The notes below the pieces were generated by a model. That model saw nothing but the letters and a program-made list of their open reading frames with translations, had not been told where the DNA came from and ran no database searches. Position numbers and translations under genes: made by a program. Of a stretch of DNA of 64,000 nt, positions 25,970 to 33,460 are shown piece by piece (the stretch's first letter is position 1; each line of letters begins with the position of its first letter). This DNA is from Pontibacter mucosus (GTDB taxonomy: Bacteria; Bacteroidota; Bacteroidia; Cytophagales; Hymenobacteraceae), in assembly GCF_003054055.1 (NCBI RefSeq), contig NZ_QBKI01000008.1:1-64000 (forward strand), in the 5' to 3' direction.

Positions 25970-26803
25970 ATGGCTATTACAGCACAAGACGTTAACAAAC
26001 TCCGCCAGGAAACCGGAGCTGGTATGATGGACTGCAAGAAGGCGCTTACTGAAGCTAACGGCGACTTTGAGGCAGCTAAAGATATTCTTCGTAAGCAAGG
26101 CCAGAAAATTGCCAGCAAGCGTGCTGACAATGCTACTTCTGAAGGTATCGTGCTGACGCACGTAAGCGAAGACGGCAAAAACGGTAAAGTGATTGCCCTG
26201 GCTTGCGAAACTGAGCCTGTTTCTAAAGTAGCTGACTTCCAGAACCTGGCTAAGGCTGCCCTGGAGACTGCTGTTTCTACAAACGCCGCTACTAAAGAAG
26301 AATTGCTGGCTGCTCCTCAGGCTGATGGCCGCTCACTGCAGGACCACATCACTGACCTGATGGGTAAAATCGGTGAGAAAATTGACGTTGTTTCTTACGA
26401 GACAGTTTCTGCTGAGCAAGTTGTTAACTACAACCACTCTAACGGCAAACTGGGTGTGCTGGTAGGCCTTGTAAACACTGGCGGTGCCAACGTAGAAGAG
26501 GTTGGTAAGGACGTAGCGATGCAGATTGCTGCCATGAACCCAATCGCGGTTGATAAAGACGGCGTTGATTCTGCTACTGTAGAGCGTGAAATCGAGGTTG
26601 GTAAAGAGCAGGCACGTGCCGAAGGCAAGCCAGAGCAAATGCTGGAGAAGATTGCCATGGGTAAACTGAACAAGTTCTACAAAGACAACACCCTGCTGAA
26701 CCAGGACTTCGTGAAAGACCCATCCCTGTCTGTTGCCAAAGTACTTGACAACACTAGCAAAGGTCTGACAGTTAGCGACTTCAAGCGCGTAGCTATCGCT
26801 TAA
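25970..26803 (+). CDS. tsf: Elongation factor Ts
   Basis: A 277-residue guanine nucleotide exchange factor for EF-Tu. The UBA-like N-terminus is VNKLRQETGAGMMDCKKALT, followed by the TDFV-equivalent region around CETEPVSKVADFQNLAK. The dimerisation core includes VGKDVAMQIAAMNPIAV, and the end has NKFYKDNTLLNQDFVKD. Length is standard. It follows rpsB, the usual partner, but with a hairpin between them. A strong terminator follows. Confidence 0.98.
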   Translation: MAITAQDVNKLRQETGAGMMDCKKALTEANGDFEAAKDILRKQGQKIASKRADNATSEGIVLTHVSEDGKNGKVIALACETEPVSKVADFQNLAKAALETAVSTNAATKEELLAAPQADGRSLQDHITDLMGKIGEKIDVVSYETVSAEQVVNYNHSNGKLGVLVGLVNTGGANVEEVGKDVAMQIAAMNPIAVDKDGVDSATVEREIEVGKEQARAEGKPEQMLEKIAMGKLNKFYKDNTLLNQDFVKDPSLSVAKVLDNTSKGLTVSDFKRVAIA

Positions 26804-26819
26804 TTGCTGCTGAAAGTAT

Positions 26820-26859
26820 AAACAAAAAAAGCCCGCCGTAAGGTGGGCTTTTTTTGTTT
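26820..26859 (+). terminator. tsf terminator
   Basis: GCCCGCC (26831-26837) pairs with GGTGGGC (26842-26848) including one G-U. A-rich and T-rich flanks (AAACAAAAAAA and TTTTTTTGTTT) extend the stem. Confidence 0.85.
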
Positions 26860-26893
26860 ATCAAAGTATAATCTGTTGGTTTGTAGTAGAGTG

Positions 26894-27358
26894 CTACTTC
26901 ACTTGTTCATACCAAAGCCCGGGGCCATCGCACGCCCACCAGGAACTTTGAAGCCCATCTTTATGCACCATTAAGGTTTCTTTCAGGCCAGCAGCATCAC
27001 AACTACCTATAATGGTATTAAGTGACTGGTAAGTGAGTTCAAGGTACTGTTCTCCGGCAGTACTGTGGTAGGTATAAACGCCGGTAGCGGCAGTAGTTTC
27101 ATCTCCCTTTTGCCTCACCTTAGAAAAACTACCATCGGGGTTAAGCACATAATGCTCCTGCCAAGGCATGTCCGCCCCTTTCTGCACGGAGTTGCGAATT
27201 TGACCGGACATTTGAACGAGCTGCCACTTTTGGGCCTGCTTGATATTACTTAAGGCTTGATGCGTACTCTCCTCACGGTTCATTGAATCGAGTTCGTCTT
27301 TTTGGCTGCATGAAAACAGGATTAGCACCAATAAAGGGAGCAACAGTAGCTTGTTCAT
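26894..27358 (-). CDS. Hypothetical lipoprotein
   Basis: A 154-residue protein with a lipoprotein signal (MNKLLLLPLLVLILFSC, lipid on Cys17). The mature part reads as a small beta-barrel of lipocalin-like style (YVLNPDGSFSKVRQKGDE, ATGVYTYHSTAGEQYLEL, ending QSSWWACDGPGLWYEQVK), but no family is recognised with confidence. A Cys pair (GSCDAAG and WWACDG) could form a disulfide. Convergent with tsf. Function unknown. Confidence 0.75.
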   Translation of the reverse strand: MNKLLLLPLLVLILFSCSQKDELDSMNREESTHQALSNIKQAQKWQLVQMSGQIRNSVQKGADMPWQEHYVLNPDGSFSKVRQKGDETTAATGVYTYHSTAGEQYLELTYQSLNTIIGSCDAAGLKETLMVHKDGLQSSWWACDGPGLWYEQVK

Positions 27359-27444
27359 CTGTCTAAACGTTAGGTTGTTGGTTCATTTTAAAACATGACC
27401 CTAAAGCCTGTCCATCCGTTGCATCGGATAAAGTAAATTTATCT

Positions 27445-27687
27445 TCACCCATTCCGCCTCATCGTACTCACAAAAGCATCGCGCATGTCCACAAAGCGGT
27501 TCACGACGGCCTCGATAAACTCTTCGTCTATCAGGGCTTTTACTCCTTCGTCGCCCATTACCTCGGTTTCCTCTATCTTATAAATCTGCTCCAGGTTGGC
27601 CTTCTCCAGTTTCAGGATATACTTGCCGTTGTAGGAGTGCAGCGTGATCTTCACGTGCGGGTTTGGTATGTCAGCTACTACTCTCAT
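27445..27687 (-). CDS. Small conserved-looking hypothetical protein
   Basis: An 80-residue acidic cytoplasmic protein: MRVVADIPNPHVKITLHSYN, then KYILKLEKANLEQIYKIEE and an alpha-helical end (EEFIEAVVNRFVDMRDAF). There is no signal or membrane segment. The strand-strand-helix pattern with well-spaced hydrophobics supports a real gene, but I do not recognise a family. It is 78 bp from the 168-bp repeat element on its upstream side. Confidence 0.7.
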   Translation of the reverse strand: MRVVADIPNPHVKITLHSYNGKYILKLEKANLEQIYKIEETEVMGDEGVKALIDEEFIEAVVNRFVDMRDAFVSTMRRNG

Positions 27688-27765
27688 AGTTTAATGGTGT
27701 TGATAGTATAAATTACAAAGTATAGAATTGGGCAAGTATAAACCTTCCCCTCTTGGGCTACAAAT

Positions 27766-27933
27766 AGGACACAAGTATAACCTACCTTCTCTCCCGCGAG
27801 CTTTCAGCTCGTGGTTATCCATAGCCGCAAGCTTTCAGCTTGCGGGAGCCGCTCTTTATACTTTCGCCAGTTGAAAACTGGCCCCATAATAGCTCCAAGT
27901 TGAAAACTTGAAGCAGCAATGGACTTGTGTCCT
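27766..27933. mobile_element. 168-bp element: 11-bp inverted ends, four mini-hairpins
   Basis: The ends are AGGACACAAGT (27766-27776) and its exact inverse ACTTGTGTCCT (27923-27933). Inside are four consecutive hairpins with 3-nt loops: 27794-27802/27806-27814 (loop TTC, one G-T pair), 27825-27833/27837-27845 (CCGCAAGCT/AGCTTGCGG, loop TTC), 27866-27872/27876-27882 (GCCAGTT/AACTGGC, loop GAA) and 27896-27901/27905-27910 (CAAGTT/AACTTG, loop GAA). The first two share the TTC loop and the last two the GAA loop, so the halves look like inverted versions of one design. No coding capacity. Confidence 0.65.
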
Positions 27934-27972
27934 AAGCGTAAGCCCCTCCGGTGAAGTGAACTTGCAGTGTAG

Positions 27973-27992
27973 TCTTTTGTCCTTTGTCAAAA
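27973..27992 (-). repeat. GACAAAGGACAAAAG-family repeat, copy 4 (inverted)
   Basis: TCTTTTGTCCTTTGTCAAAA directly after the MutS-like gene, followed by TTCCTTTGTC as in copy 2. Confidence 0.5.
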
Positions 27993-28010
27993 AATTCCTT
28001 TGTCAGGCAA

Positions 28011-29828
28011 CTAAGCTTCTTCCTCAATCTCGATGCCCATGAGTTGCATAAGTTTGCTGGCGTTAAAGCTGCGGCAGAGGCCGGGCGTGAGCCTGTAATC
28101 GAAGCGAATCTCGTTGCCGATGATGTCGCTGTTGAAGCTGTAGTTTTCTACGCTGCCCTGCAGTTCCTGTTCCATGGCACCAAGCTCCAGGTCGTGGGTG
28201 GAGATGAGGCCAGAGGCATTGCGCTTGTGCAACTGCCGTATCAGCGACATGGCCCCAATGTGACGGTCGCGGGAGTTGGTGCCTTTGAGTATCTCATCCA
28301 ACAGGTAGAAAACCGGCTGCCCTTGCTCCGTCAACTCCAGCAGCACGCGCAGGCGCTTCAGTTCGGCGTAAAACGAGGAAGTGTTCTCAGCCAGGTTGTC
28401 GGCCGTGCGCATGGCGGTGTATACTTGCGCCGGCGTCACCGTCATATCTCGGGCACATACCGGGGCACCCATCAGCGCCAGCACCATGTTGATGCCCACC
28501 GTGCGCAGAAATGTCGTTTTACCTGACATATTCGAACCCGTGATGACAATCGTATGGCCCGTGCCCTGCATCTGAAAATCGTTGGCAACAGGCTCGACCG
28601 AGAAAATGAGCGGGTGCGCCAACTCCGTGGCCTGGTACAGGAAAGGGACTTGGCTGAGTTGTGGCACAGCAAAATGCGGGTGCGCATGCTGGAAGGCTGC
28701 CATACTTGCCAAGGCCTCAACCTCGGCCAATACCTCCAGGCTGTGCTCCAGTTGCTGCAGGTGCTGCGCCTTCCAACGCTCCAGGCGGTACATCCACACA
28801 AAGTCCCACATCAGCATGGCATTCAGGAAAAAGGCCATCAGGGTGCTAAGCCGGTAGGAGAAGAAATCGATGATGTTGGCGAGCTTGTTTATACTTTCAG
28901 ATGACCGCGTGCCGGACTTTGTGAGCTCCCGGTGCAGCGCCTGGAGCAAAGGCGTGTCGAACTGGTGCTGCTCTATGTGCTGCAGCTGTTTGGTGTAGCT
29001 ACGCATGGCCTCATAAATGCCGATGCTCTTCTCATAATACTCGTCGCGCTCCGCAGTGAACCGGTTTGCCAACAGGTACTGCACCAGCAACAACCCAACC
29101 GCTATCCAGCCGCTAAGGCCATAGAACCAGCCGGCAATGGCTGCCAGTGTAAGTATAGGAAGTATAAACAGCAGCGGTTTCAGCCAGCCGTGCTGCCGGA
29201 AAAAGGCCTTATCCTTAAACCAACCTATAAAACCTGCTGCCGATTCCGCATCGTGTTTGTAGTGCATGGGCAGGGCCACCAGCTCTTGCAGCCAATCCAG
29301 CTTTTTGCCGGAGGCTAACTCGGCCACGGCCGCTTGCCGCTGCAGCACTTCCTGCGGGGCCGCCGCCTTACGCAGCCAGGTGGCCAGTTTATACATGCCA
29401 ATGCTGGTAACAGAGCGGTTTAAAAGCTGGAAAAGCGAGTTGTGCCCGAAAATATCGAGGTCGGAAGTATAGGGGTGATGGTCATCCACGAACTCCTGGC
29501 CGCTATCGAAGTTTTTAAGCTTGCCCTGCAGCCGCTCCACCTCCTGCTCGTTTACCTGACGCAGCAGGCGCAGTTGCTGGTGCCGGAAGTTGAGGCGGCT
29601 GTGCCAGCGCATCACAAGTATAAAAAGGGCATAGAAGCCAAGTATGGCCAGCGTACCGCCGGTGGTATTATCTGCCTTAAAGAGAAAATAGGCCAGCACC
29701 GCGCCCGCCACAAACACCCCCACCCGCAGCCAGGAAACGGCGCTGGAAGTGGAGGCTGCTTTATTCTCCTGCTCGGCAAAGGCCGAAGCTCTTTCTAAGT
29801 ATAAACGCTCTCTGCTTTCGCTCACCAT
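28011..29828 (-). CDS. Membrane-associated MutS-family ATPase
   Basis: A 605-residue protein with the MutS ATPase domain but not the mismatch-binding domains of MutS. The C-terminal part has Walker A in VITGSNMSGKTTFLRTVGIN, Walker B in VFYLLDEILKGTNSRDR and the His motif ISTHDLELG. N-terminal hydrophobic pairs lie at about 33-72 (VGVFVAGAVLAYFLF, GTLAILGFYALFILVM) and about 210-250 (LLFILPILTLAAIAGWF, WIAVGLLLVQYLLA), so it is probably anchored in the inner membrane. The middle is the MutS lever/core helical region. Such proteins occur in Bacteroidota; their job is not established and is unlikely to be ordinary mismatch repair. RidA is upstream, about 30 bp away. Confidence 0.85.
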   Translation of the reverse strand: MVSESRERLYLERASAFAEQENKAASTSSAVSWLRVGVFVAGAVLAYFLFKADNTTGGTLAILGFYALFILVMRWHSRLNFRHQQLRLLRQVNEQEVERLQGKLKNFDSGQEFVDDHHPYTSDLDIFGHNSLFQLLNRSVTSIGMYKLATWLRKAAAPQEVLQRQAAVAELASGKKLDWLQELVALPMHYKHDAESAAGFIGWFKDKAFFRQHGWLKPLLFILPILTLAAIAGWFYGLSGWIAVGLLLVQYLLANRFTAERDEYYEKSIGIYEAMRSYTKQLQHIEQHQFDTPLLQALHRELTKSGTRSSESINKLANIIDFFSYRLSTLMAFFLNAMLMWDFVWMYRLERWKAQHLQQLEHSLEVLAEVEALASMAAFQHAHPHFAVPQLSQVPFLYQATELAHPLIFSVEPVANDFQMQGTGHTIVITGSNMSGKTTFLRTVGINMVLALMGAPVCARDMTVTPAQVYTAMRTADNLAENTSSFYAELKRLRVLLELTEQGQPVFYLLDEILKGTNSRDRHIGAMSLIRQLHKRNASGLISTHDLELGAMEQELQGSVENYSFNSDIIGNEIRFDYRLTPGLCRSFNASKLMQLMGIEIEEEA

Positions 29829-29855
29829 CTGTTTTTTTAGTCCTGTTTATACTTG

Positions 29856-30287
29856 TTAGTCAATCATGGCAATGCACTTCAGCTCGATAGCAATGGGCGT
29901 GGGCAGCTTGTTTACCTCCACGGTGGTACGGCACGGCTGATTGTCTTTGAAGTACTCGGCATAAATCCGGTTATAGGTGGCAAAGTCGTCCTTCATGTTC
30001 GTCAGGAACACGGTCACGTCCACCAAACTGTCCCAACCAGAGCCGGCGTCCTCCAGGATGTACTTCACGTTCTGGAACACAGACCGGCACTGGGTTTCTA
30101 TATCGTAGCTCAGGATGTTGCCCTGCTCGTCCAACTCCACGCCGGGTATCTTTTTGGTACCGCGCTCCCGTGGCCCCACCCCCGACAGAAACAGCAGGTT
30201 GCCTACGCGCCGTGCGTGCGGGTACAGCCCCACCGGCTCCGGGGCCTTGCTTGAGTTTAGTAGATCTTTATTAGTTGCCATAGCCAA
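29856..30287 (-). CDS. RidA/YjgF-family protein
   Basis: A 143-residue member of the Rid superfamily. It has VGLYPHARRVGNLLFLSGVG, VFQNVKYILEDAGSGWDSL, VDVTVFLTNMKDDFATYN and the conserved Arg in DNQPCRTTVEVNKLP. RidA hydrolyses reactive enamine/imine intermediates released by PLP enzymes. The PHARRVGNLLF style also resembles 2-aminomuconate deaminase of tryptophan breakdown, but no other genes of that route are nearby. It starts at ATG 30287, with a second ATG two codons later, and precedes the MutS-like gene, perhaps in one transcript. Confidence 0.88.
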   Translation of the reverse strand: MAMATNKDLLNSSKAPEPVGLYPHARRVGNLLFLSGVGPRERGTKKIPGVELDEQGNILSYDIETQCRSVFQNVKYILEDAGSGWDSLVDVTVFLTNMKDDFATYNRIYAEYFKDNQPCRTTVEVNKLPTPIAIELKCIAMID

Positions 30288-30336
30288 ATATACTTATTAA
30301 TGAACAGGGATTCTATAGCCGTCTGAAAACAGAAAA

Positions 30337-30354
30337 AGCCGGCGGTCGCCAGCT
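30337..30354 (-). terminator. Weak terminator after the DUF4097-like gene
   Basis: AGCCGGCG (30337-30344) pairs with CGCCAGCT (30347-30354) with one mismatch. The minus-strand tail is T-rich (CTTTTTCTG). It lies about 40 bases beyond the stop at 30396. Confidence 0.35.
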
Positions 30355-30395
30355 CTTTCCTTCACCTTAAACAAACTATTCTAACGTCTTTTGCT

Positions 30396-31586
30396 CTATT
30401 TTATAAACCTTACATCGCCGTACTTGGAGATGATGCTTACCTCTGCCTTGGACGCGGTGTTGCCATACTTGCCCTTATACTCTGCCGAGGTATAGTCCTT
30501 TTCCAGGGAGGTGATAGTAATCAACGACTTATCTACGTTAAAGTTACCGAACTGTACATTCACGTCGAAGTTGAAGGCTGAATCATCAGCAAAACGCAAG
30601 CTAAGGGGAGAAAAACCGGAGTTCAGGGAAATCTTACGCACGTTGTTGCTGATATTGTCTACATTAAAGGAGCCATACTGCACCTTCATGTCGATGGCTT
30701 CCTGCAGGTTGCCGATGCTGAAGTCGCTGAACTTGGAGGAGCCTTGTAGCCCGCTCGCCTCCCCCACCTTCATGTTGCCATAGGCCACGCTGATGTTTCC
30801 GCCTTTTATATAGTTACAGTTGCCAGACCCGTACGCCAGTTTGATGGTATTCCCCTGGTTAGCCAGTCTGTCGCATTTCAGCGCGCCATACTTTACATCA
30901 ATCTCGGCCTTGCCCTTCATCGAAGCCAGGTACACATCGCCGAACTGGTTCTTAATGGAGATGGCGTTTTCAGTAGGCATGTAGATGGTATAGTTTATCT
31001 CCAGGCTCTTGGTGTGCTTGCCGCTAATGTTCATCGGCGCTTTCTGGGTCCGGAAAACGTAGGCGTTCCCCTCGCGGCTTTCCTGGATGTTCACGCTGTT
31101 AAGTATGGCCTGCGCCCTGTCGTCAGTGGCGGCGCGGGCAATTACATCCACCTTTACCTGTATTTCTTTTTTATCCCAGGTGTTTACATGCACCTTGCCC
31201 CATTGGTTATCAATCTTCAGGGCGTCGGAACTGCTTACCTTAAAGGTTTTGTCGATGGTTTTGCGCTTCTCCGCGTCGAAGGCCATGGCCTCCTCGGTGG
31301 CATGGTTGCCGGTTTGGTCCACGATGACGATGTCTTGCAGTTCAGCCAGCTCTGCCAAATCAGCTAAATCAGCCAAGTTGGATAAATCAGGTATGCTCTC
31401 CAGCACAGCCAGCTGCGTTAGTTCCGTGAGGCTCTCCAAATCCAGGTCCTCCATCACCTGCAGCCCCGACAGGTTCACCGTTACATCCGAACAGGGTGCC
31501 TGGTCTTTTGCCTGACCTGTAGCCAGCATAGGTGCCAGCAACAGCACCACCATGAGGCGTAGATAATTATACATTTGAGGTATCAT
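30396..31586 (-). CDS. Exported DUF4097-like beta-repeat protein
   Basis: A 396-residue secreted protein. The signal peptide is MYNYLRLMVVLLLAPMLATG; it may start four codons in, at 31574. Residues about 38-90 are an acidic Leu-rich stretch in which a three-residue unit repeats (NLADLADLAELAELQD). From about 118 a right-handed beta-repeat of DUF4097 type follows: DALKIDNQWGKVHVNTWDKK, then recurrent short strands (IKNQFGDVYLASMKG, MKVQYGSFNVDNI, VNVQFGNFNVD, SKYGDVRFIK). It overlaps the anti-sigma gene by 20 bp and is the last gene of the sigma operon, so it is probably an envelope component controlled by, or reporting to, that module. Confidence 0.8.
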   Translation of the reverse strand: MIPQMYNYLRLMVVLLLAPMLATGQAKDQAPCSDVTVNLSGLQVMEDLDLESLTELTQLAVLESIPDLSNLADLADLAELAELQDIVIVDQTGNHATEEAMAFDAEKRKTIDKTFKVSSSDALKIDNQWGKVHVNTWDKKEIQVKVDVIARAATDDRAQAILNSVNIQESREGNAYVFRTQKAPMNISGKHTKSLEINYTIYMPTENAISIKNQFGDVYLASMKGKAEIDVKYGALKCDRLANQGNTIKLAYGSGNCNYIKGGNISVAYGNMKVGEASGLQGSSKFSDFSIGNLQEAIDMKVQYGSFNVDNISNNVRKISLNSGFSPLSLRFADDSAFNFDVNVQFGNFNVDKSLITITSLEKDYTSAEYKGKYGNTASKAEVSIISKYGDVRFIK

Positions 31587-32220
31587 TTGTTTGTTGTTTT
31601 AGGTTGGTCTCCTTGTTTATTTTCTGCAGGCGCTGCAGCACCTCCAGTTGGCGGTTCAGCACTCTAACCCGTATTCCCAGGTTCTGAACCATGGCGTTTA
31701 CAATTTCTTCGGTATTAGGAGATGTATAGAGTTGTTGCTTTAGGACGGTGTAGCTACTGTCGAGGCGGGCCAGTTCTTTGTCTATTACCTGCTGCTCATC
31801 CAGGCCCAGCACTTTCAGGTCATACTCGCTCAGCTCAGATTTCTTTTCCTCGATCTGGCTCACGTAGTACGCCTCTATCTCAGGCAGTTCGGGGGCAATG
31901 GCGCCCACCTCCGGCACTTCGGTAGTTATACTTTCTGAGGATGCGAGCGTGTAGGCCGACTCAGGGGTTTGCTGCTTCATCAGGAAGATGGTTAGTCCGC
32001 AGCCCAGTAGCAGCACGATGGCCGCCGCCACACGCATAAAGAAGTAGTCTGCGCTAAAGCTGGCACGGTCGCCGAAGGAGAATTTAATTACTTTAGCCTC
32101 TTTTTCGGGTGATTTCTGGGGCAGGTCCTGGCAGATTTGCTGCCATAGTTCCGTCCGGGGCTCAAAAACGTCGAACTCCTCGCGGTGGTCCTGTACAAAT
32201 TTTTCTAGTCTATCTTTCAT
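31567..32220 (-). CDS. Probable transmembrane anti-sigma factor
   Basis: A 217-residue single-pass membrane protein. Its position just downstream of an ECF sigma gene (38 bp), a cytoplasmic N-terminus (MKDRLEKFVQDHREEFDVFE) and one TM (about 63-80, AAAIVLLLGCGLTIFLM) fit an anti-sigma factor. The periplasmic part is coiled-coil-like (IEEKKSELSEYDLKVLGLDE, RVRVLNRQLEVLQRLQKI). No zinc-binding HxxxCxxC motif is visible, so it is not the ZAS type; related Bacteroidota genes are simply annotated as anti-sigma factors. It would hold the sigma factor at the membrane until an envelope signal releases it. Confidence 0.75.
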   Translation of the reverse strand: MKDRLEKFVQDHREEFDVFEPRTELWQQICQDLPQKSPEKEAKVIKFSFGDRASFSADYFFMRVAAAIVLLLGCGLTIFLMKQQTPESAYTLASSESITTEVPEVGAIAPELPEIEAYYVSQIEEKKSELSEYDLKVLGLDEQQVIDKELARLDSSYTVLKQQLYTSPNTEEIVNAMVQNLGIRVRVLNRQLEVLQRLQKINKETNLKQQTNDTSNV

Positions 32221-32258
32221 GGTAAAGCTCCGTCATACGTTTTTGTCTTAATTAAACC

Positions 32259-32816
32259 CTAAGCCACAAACTGAGGCTCTTTCATTATCTCGAGTAGCTT
32301 CTTGCGCGCCCGGCTGTACTGCGATTTAGAGGTAGACTCGGAGATACCCAGCACCTCCCCTATCTCGGCATGGTCATAGCCTTCCAGCAAGTATAAACTC
32401 AACACTACACGGTAACCGTCGGGCAGCTTTTGGATGGCGCGGCGCACCTGCTCCACCTGCCACTCCGACTCATCCTCATTCACTTCGTCTGCCATGTCAG
32501 CCACGGCGCGCTCATCCATCGGCACCAGCTCGGATCGGCGCTTGCGCACGGCATTAATGGCCGCATTGATGACAATCTTCTTCAGCCAGCTGCCGAAGCT
32601 CGCCTCCGCTTTGTAGCTGTGCAGGTTCTTGAAGGCGCTTACAAAGGCCTCCTGCAGCACGTCCTCCGCCTCCGCGTAATCATTGGTGATGCGCATGCTC
32701 ACGTTAAACATGGCCTTGGAGTAAAGTTTATACAACTCATACTGCGCGCGATGGTCTCCGCTAATGCAGCGTTGCACCACCCCCTGGTTCACATCCTGAT
32801 AGCTAAGTTTCTCCAA
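32259..32816 (-). CDS. ECF-type RNA polymerase sigma factor
   Basis: A 185-residue sigma-70 family factor of the ECF group. Region 2 is AQYELYKLYSKAMFNVSMRI then YAEAEDVLQEAFVSAFKNL. Region 4 is IQKLPDGYRVVLSLYLLEG and HAEIGEVLGISESTSKSQYS, ending RARKKLLEIMKE. The linker is acidic (MADEVNEDESEWQVEQ). It is the first gene of a three-gene operon with the anti-sigma and DUF4097-like genes, so autoregulation through its own promoter is likely. The upstream region up to 33460 is the DnaA-box-rich intergenic stretch. Confidence 0.93.
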   Translation of the reverse strand: MEKLSYQDVNQGVVQRCISGDHRAQYELYKLYSKAMFNVSMRITNDYAEAEDVLQEAFVSAFKNLHSYKAEASFGSWLKKIVINAAINAVRKRRSELVPMDERAVADMADEVNEDESEWQVEQVRRAIQKLPDGYRVVLSLYLLEGYDHAEIGEVLGISESTSKSQYSRARKKLLEIMKEPQFVA

Positions 32817-32967
32817 TGTTTTTACTACTTAACCGGTTTCGTCGCGCTTACTCCTTGTATTTATACTTCCATCCGCCTCTTCCTAATCTCTGCACTAAAG
32901 ACACGCCTGTCTATCCGAAGTTGCATATAGGTTACAAATATTTTCAGAAATTTTTCGTTAGGCGCCT

Positions 32968-33164
32968 TTATCCACACTATCCACACCCCTATGTGGATAA
33001 TGTTTAGACATCGTTATCTGACTCACCCTCTTTTATTTATACTTTACGAAGTAAGATAACACAGGAAGCGAATGCCTCTTTTATTAATTTCTGCTTGCCA
33101 TACAGCCAGTATAAACATGGGTTTTCCACATATCCACATACTTCTTATTCACAATTGTGGATAA
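32968..33164. other. Cluster of DnaA-box-like sites, candidate origin or DnaA-binding locus
   Basis: Perfect TTATCCACA boxes are at 32968-32976 (+), 32992-33000 (-) and 33156-33164 (-). Near matches are at 32977-32985 (CTATCCACA), 33122-33130 (TTTTCCACA), 33130-33138 (ATATCCACA) and 33145-33153 (TTATTCACA). They form two groups around an AT-rich segment (TTTTATTTATACTTTACG, TTTTATTAATTTC). Such clustering in a gene-free region is what bacterial origins show. No dnaA, gyrB, dnaN, gidA or parA gene is in the window, and ribosomal operons on either side point toward each other, which fits an origin poorly. A DnaA-titrating or regulatory site is the alternative. Confidence 0.5.
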
Positions 33165-33350
33165 GTATGCTTTATACTTGGGATGAGGTGGGAGATAAAA
33201 AGTGCAAGTATGGAGAAGGCAATGGCGGGAGGTAACAAGACTGTGCATGAAATGTAAAGAACTCGTCGCAAAGACAGTATAAACACCTCAAAAATGAGTA
33301 ATCTATACTTTATCCGTCACAGCCATACTTTATGCACAAGTATAAACACA

Positions 33351-33383
33351 AAAACGCCGGCCCTTTGGTAGAGCCGGCGTTTT
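33351..33383 (-). terminator. Terminator of the aldehyde dehydrogenase gene
   Basis: AAAACGCCGGC (33351-33361) pairs with GCCGGCGTTTT (33373-33383), 11 bp with an 11-nt loop. The hairpin is flanked by AAGTATA (33339-33345) and TATACTT (33383-33389), again an inverted pair around a stem. Confidence 0.7.
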
Positions 33384-33460
33384 ATACTTTGTCTAAGTCA
33401 GGATTTTCTGCTGCTAGAGCTTAAACTGAAAATCCTGGCAATCCTTACATCCTAAAAATC

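Larger units (their letters stand above)
27688..28010. other. Intergenic region holding a 168-bp repeat element
   Basis: No gene. It contains AAGTATA copies near 27720-27740, the 27766-27933 element and a GACAAAGGACAAAAG-family repeat at 27973-27992. Confidence 0.6.
32817..33460. other. 644-bp gene-free region with DnaA-box cluster
   Basis: No gene or tRNA. It contains seven DnaA-box-like 9-mers (listed next), AT-rich runs between them (around 33030-33100), many AAGTATA copies in the right part (33040-33390) and the terminator hairpin of the aldehyde dehydrogenase gene. Confidence 0.6.

Noticed and set aside
27794..27910. Row of short palindromes resembling a CRISPR array
   Set aside because: The units differ from each other, spacers are too short and irregular, and no cas genes are present; hairpins inside a TIR-bounded element explain them.
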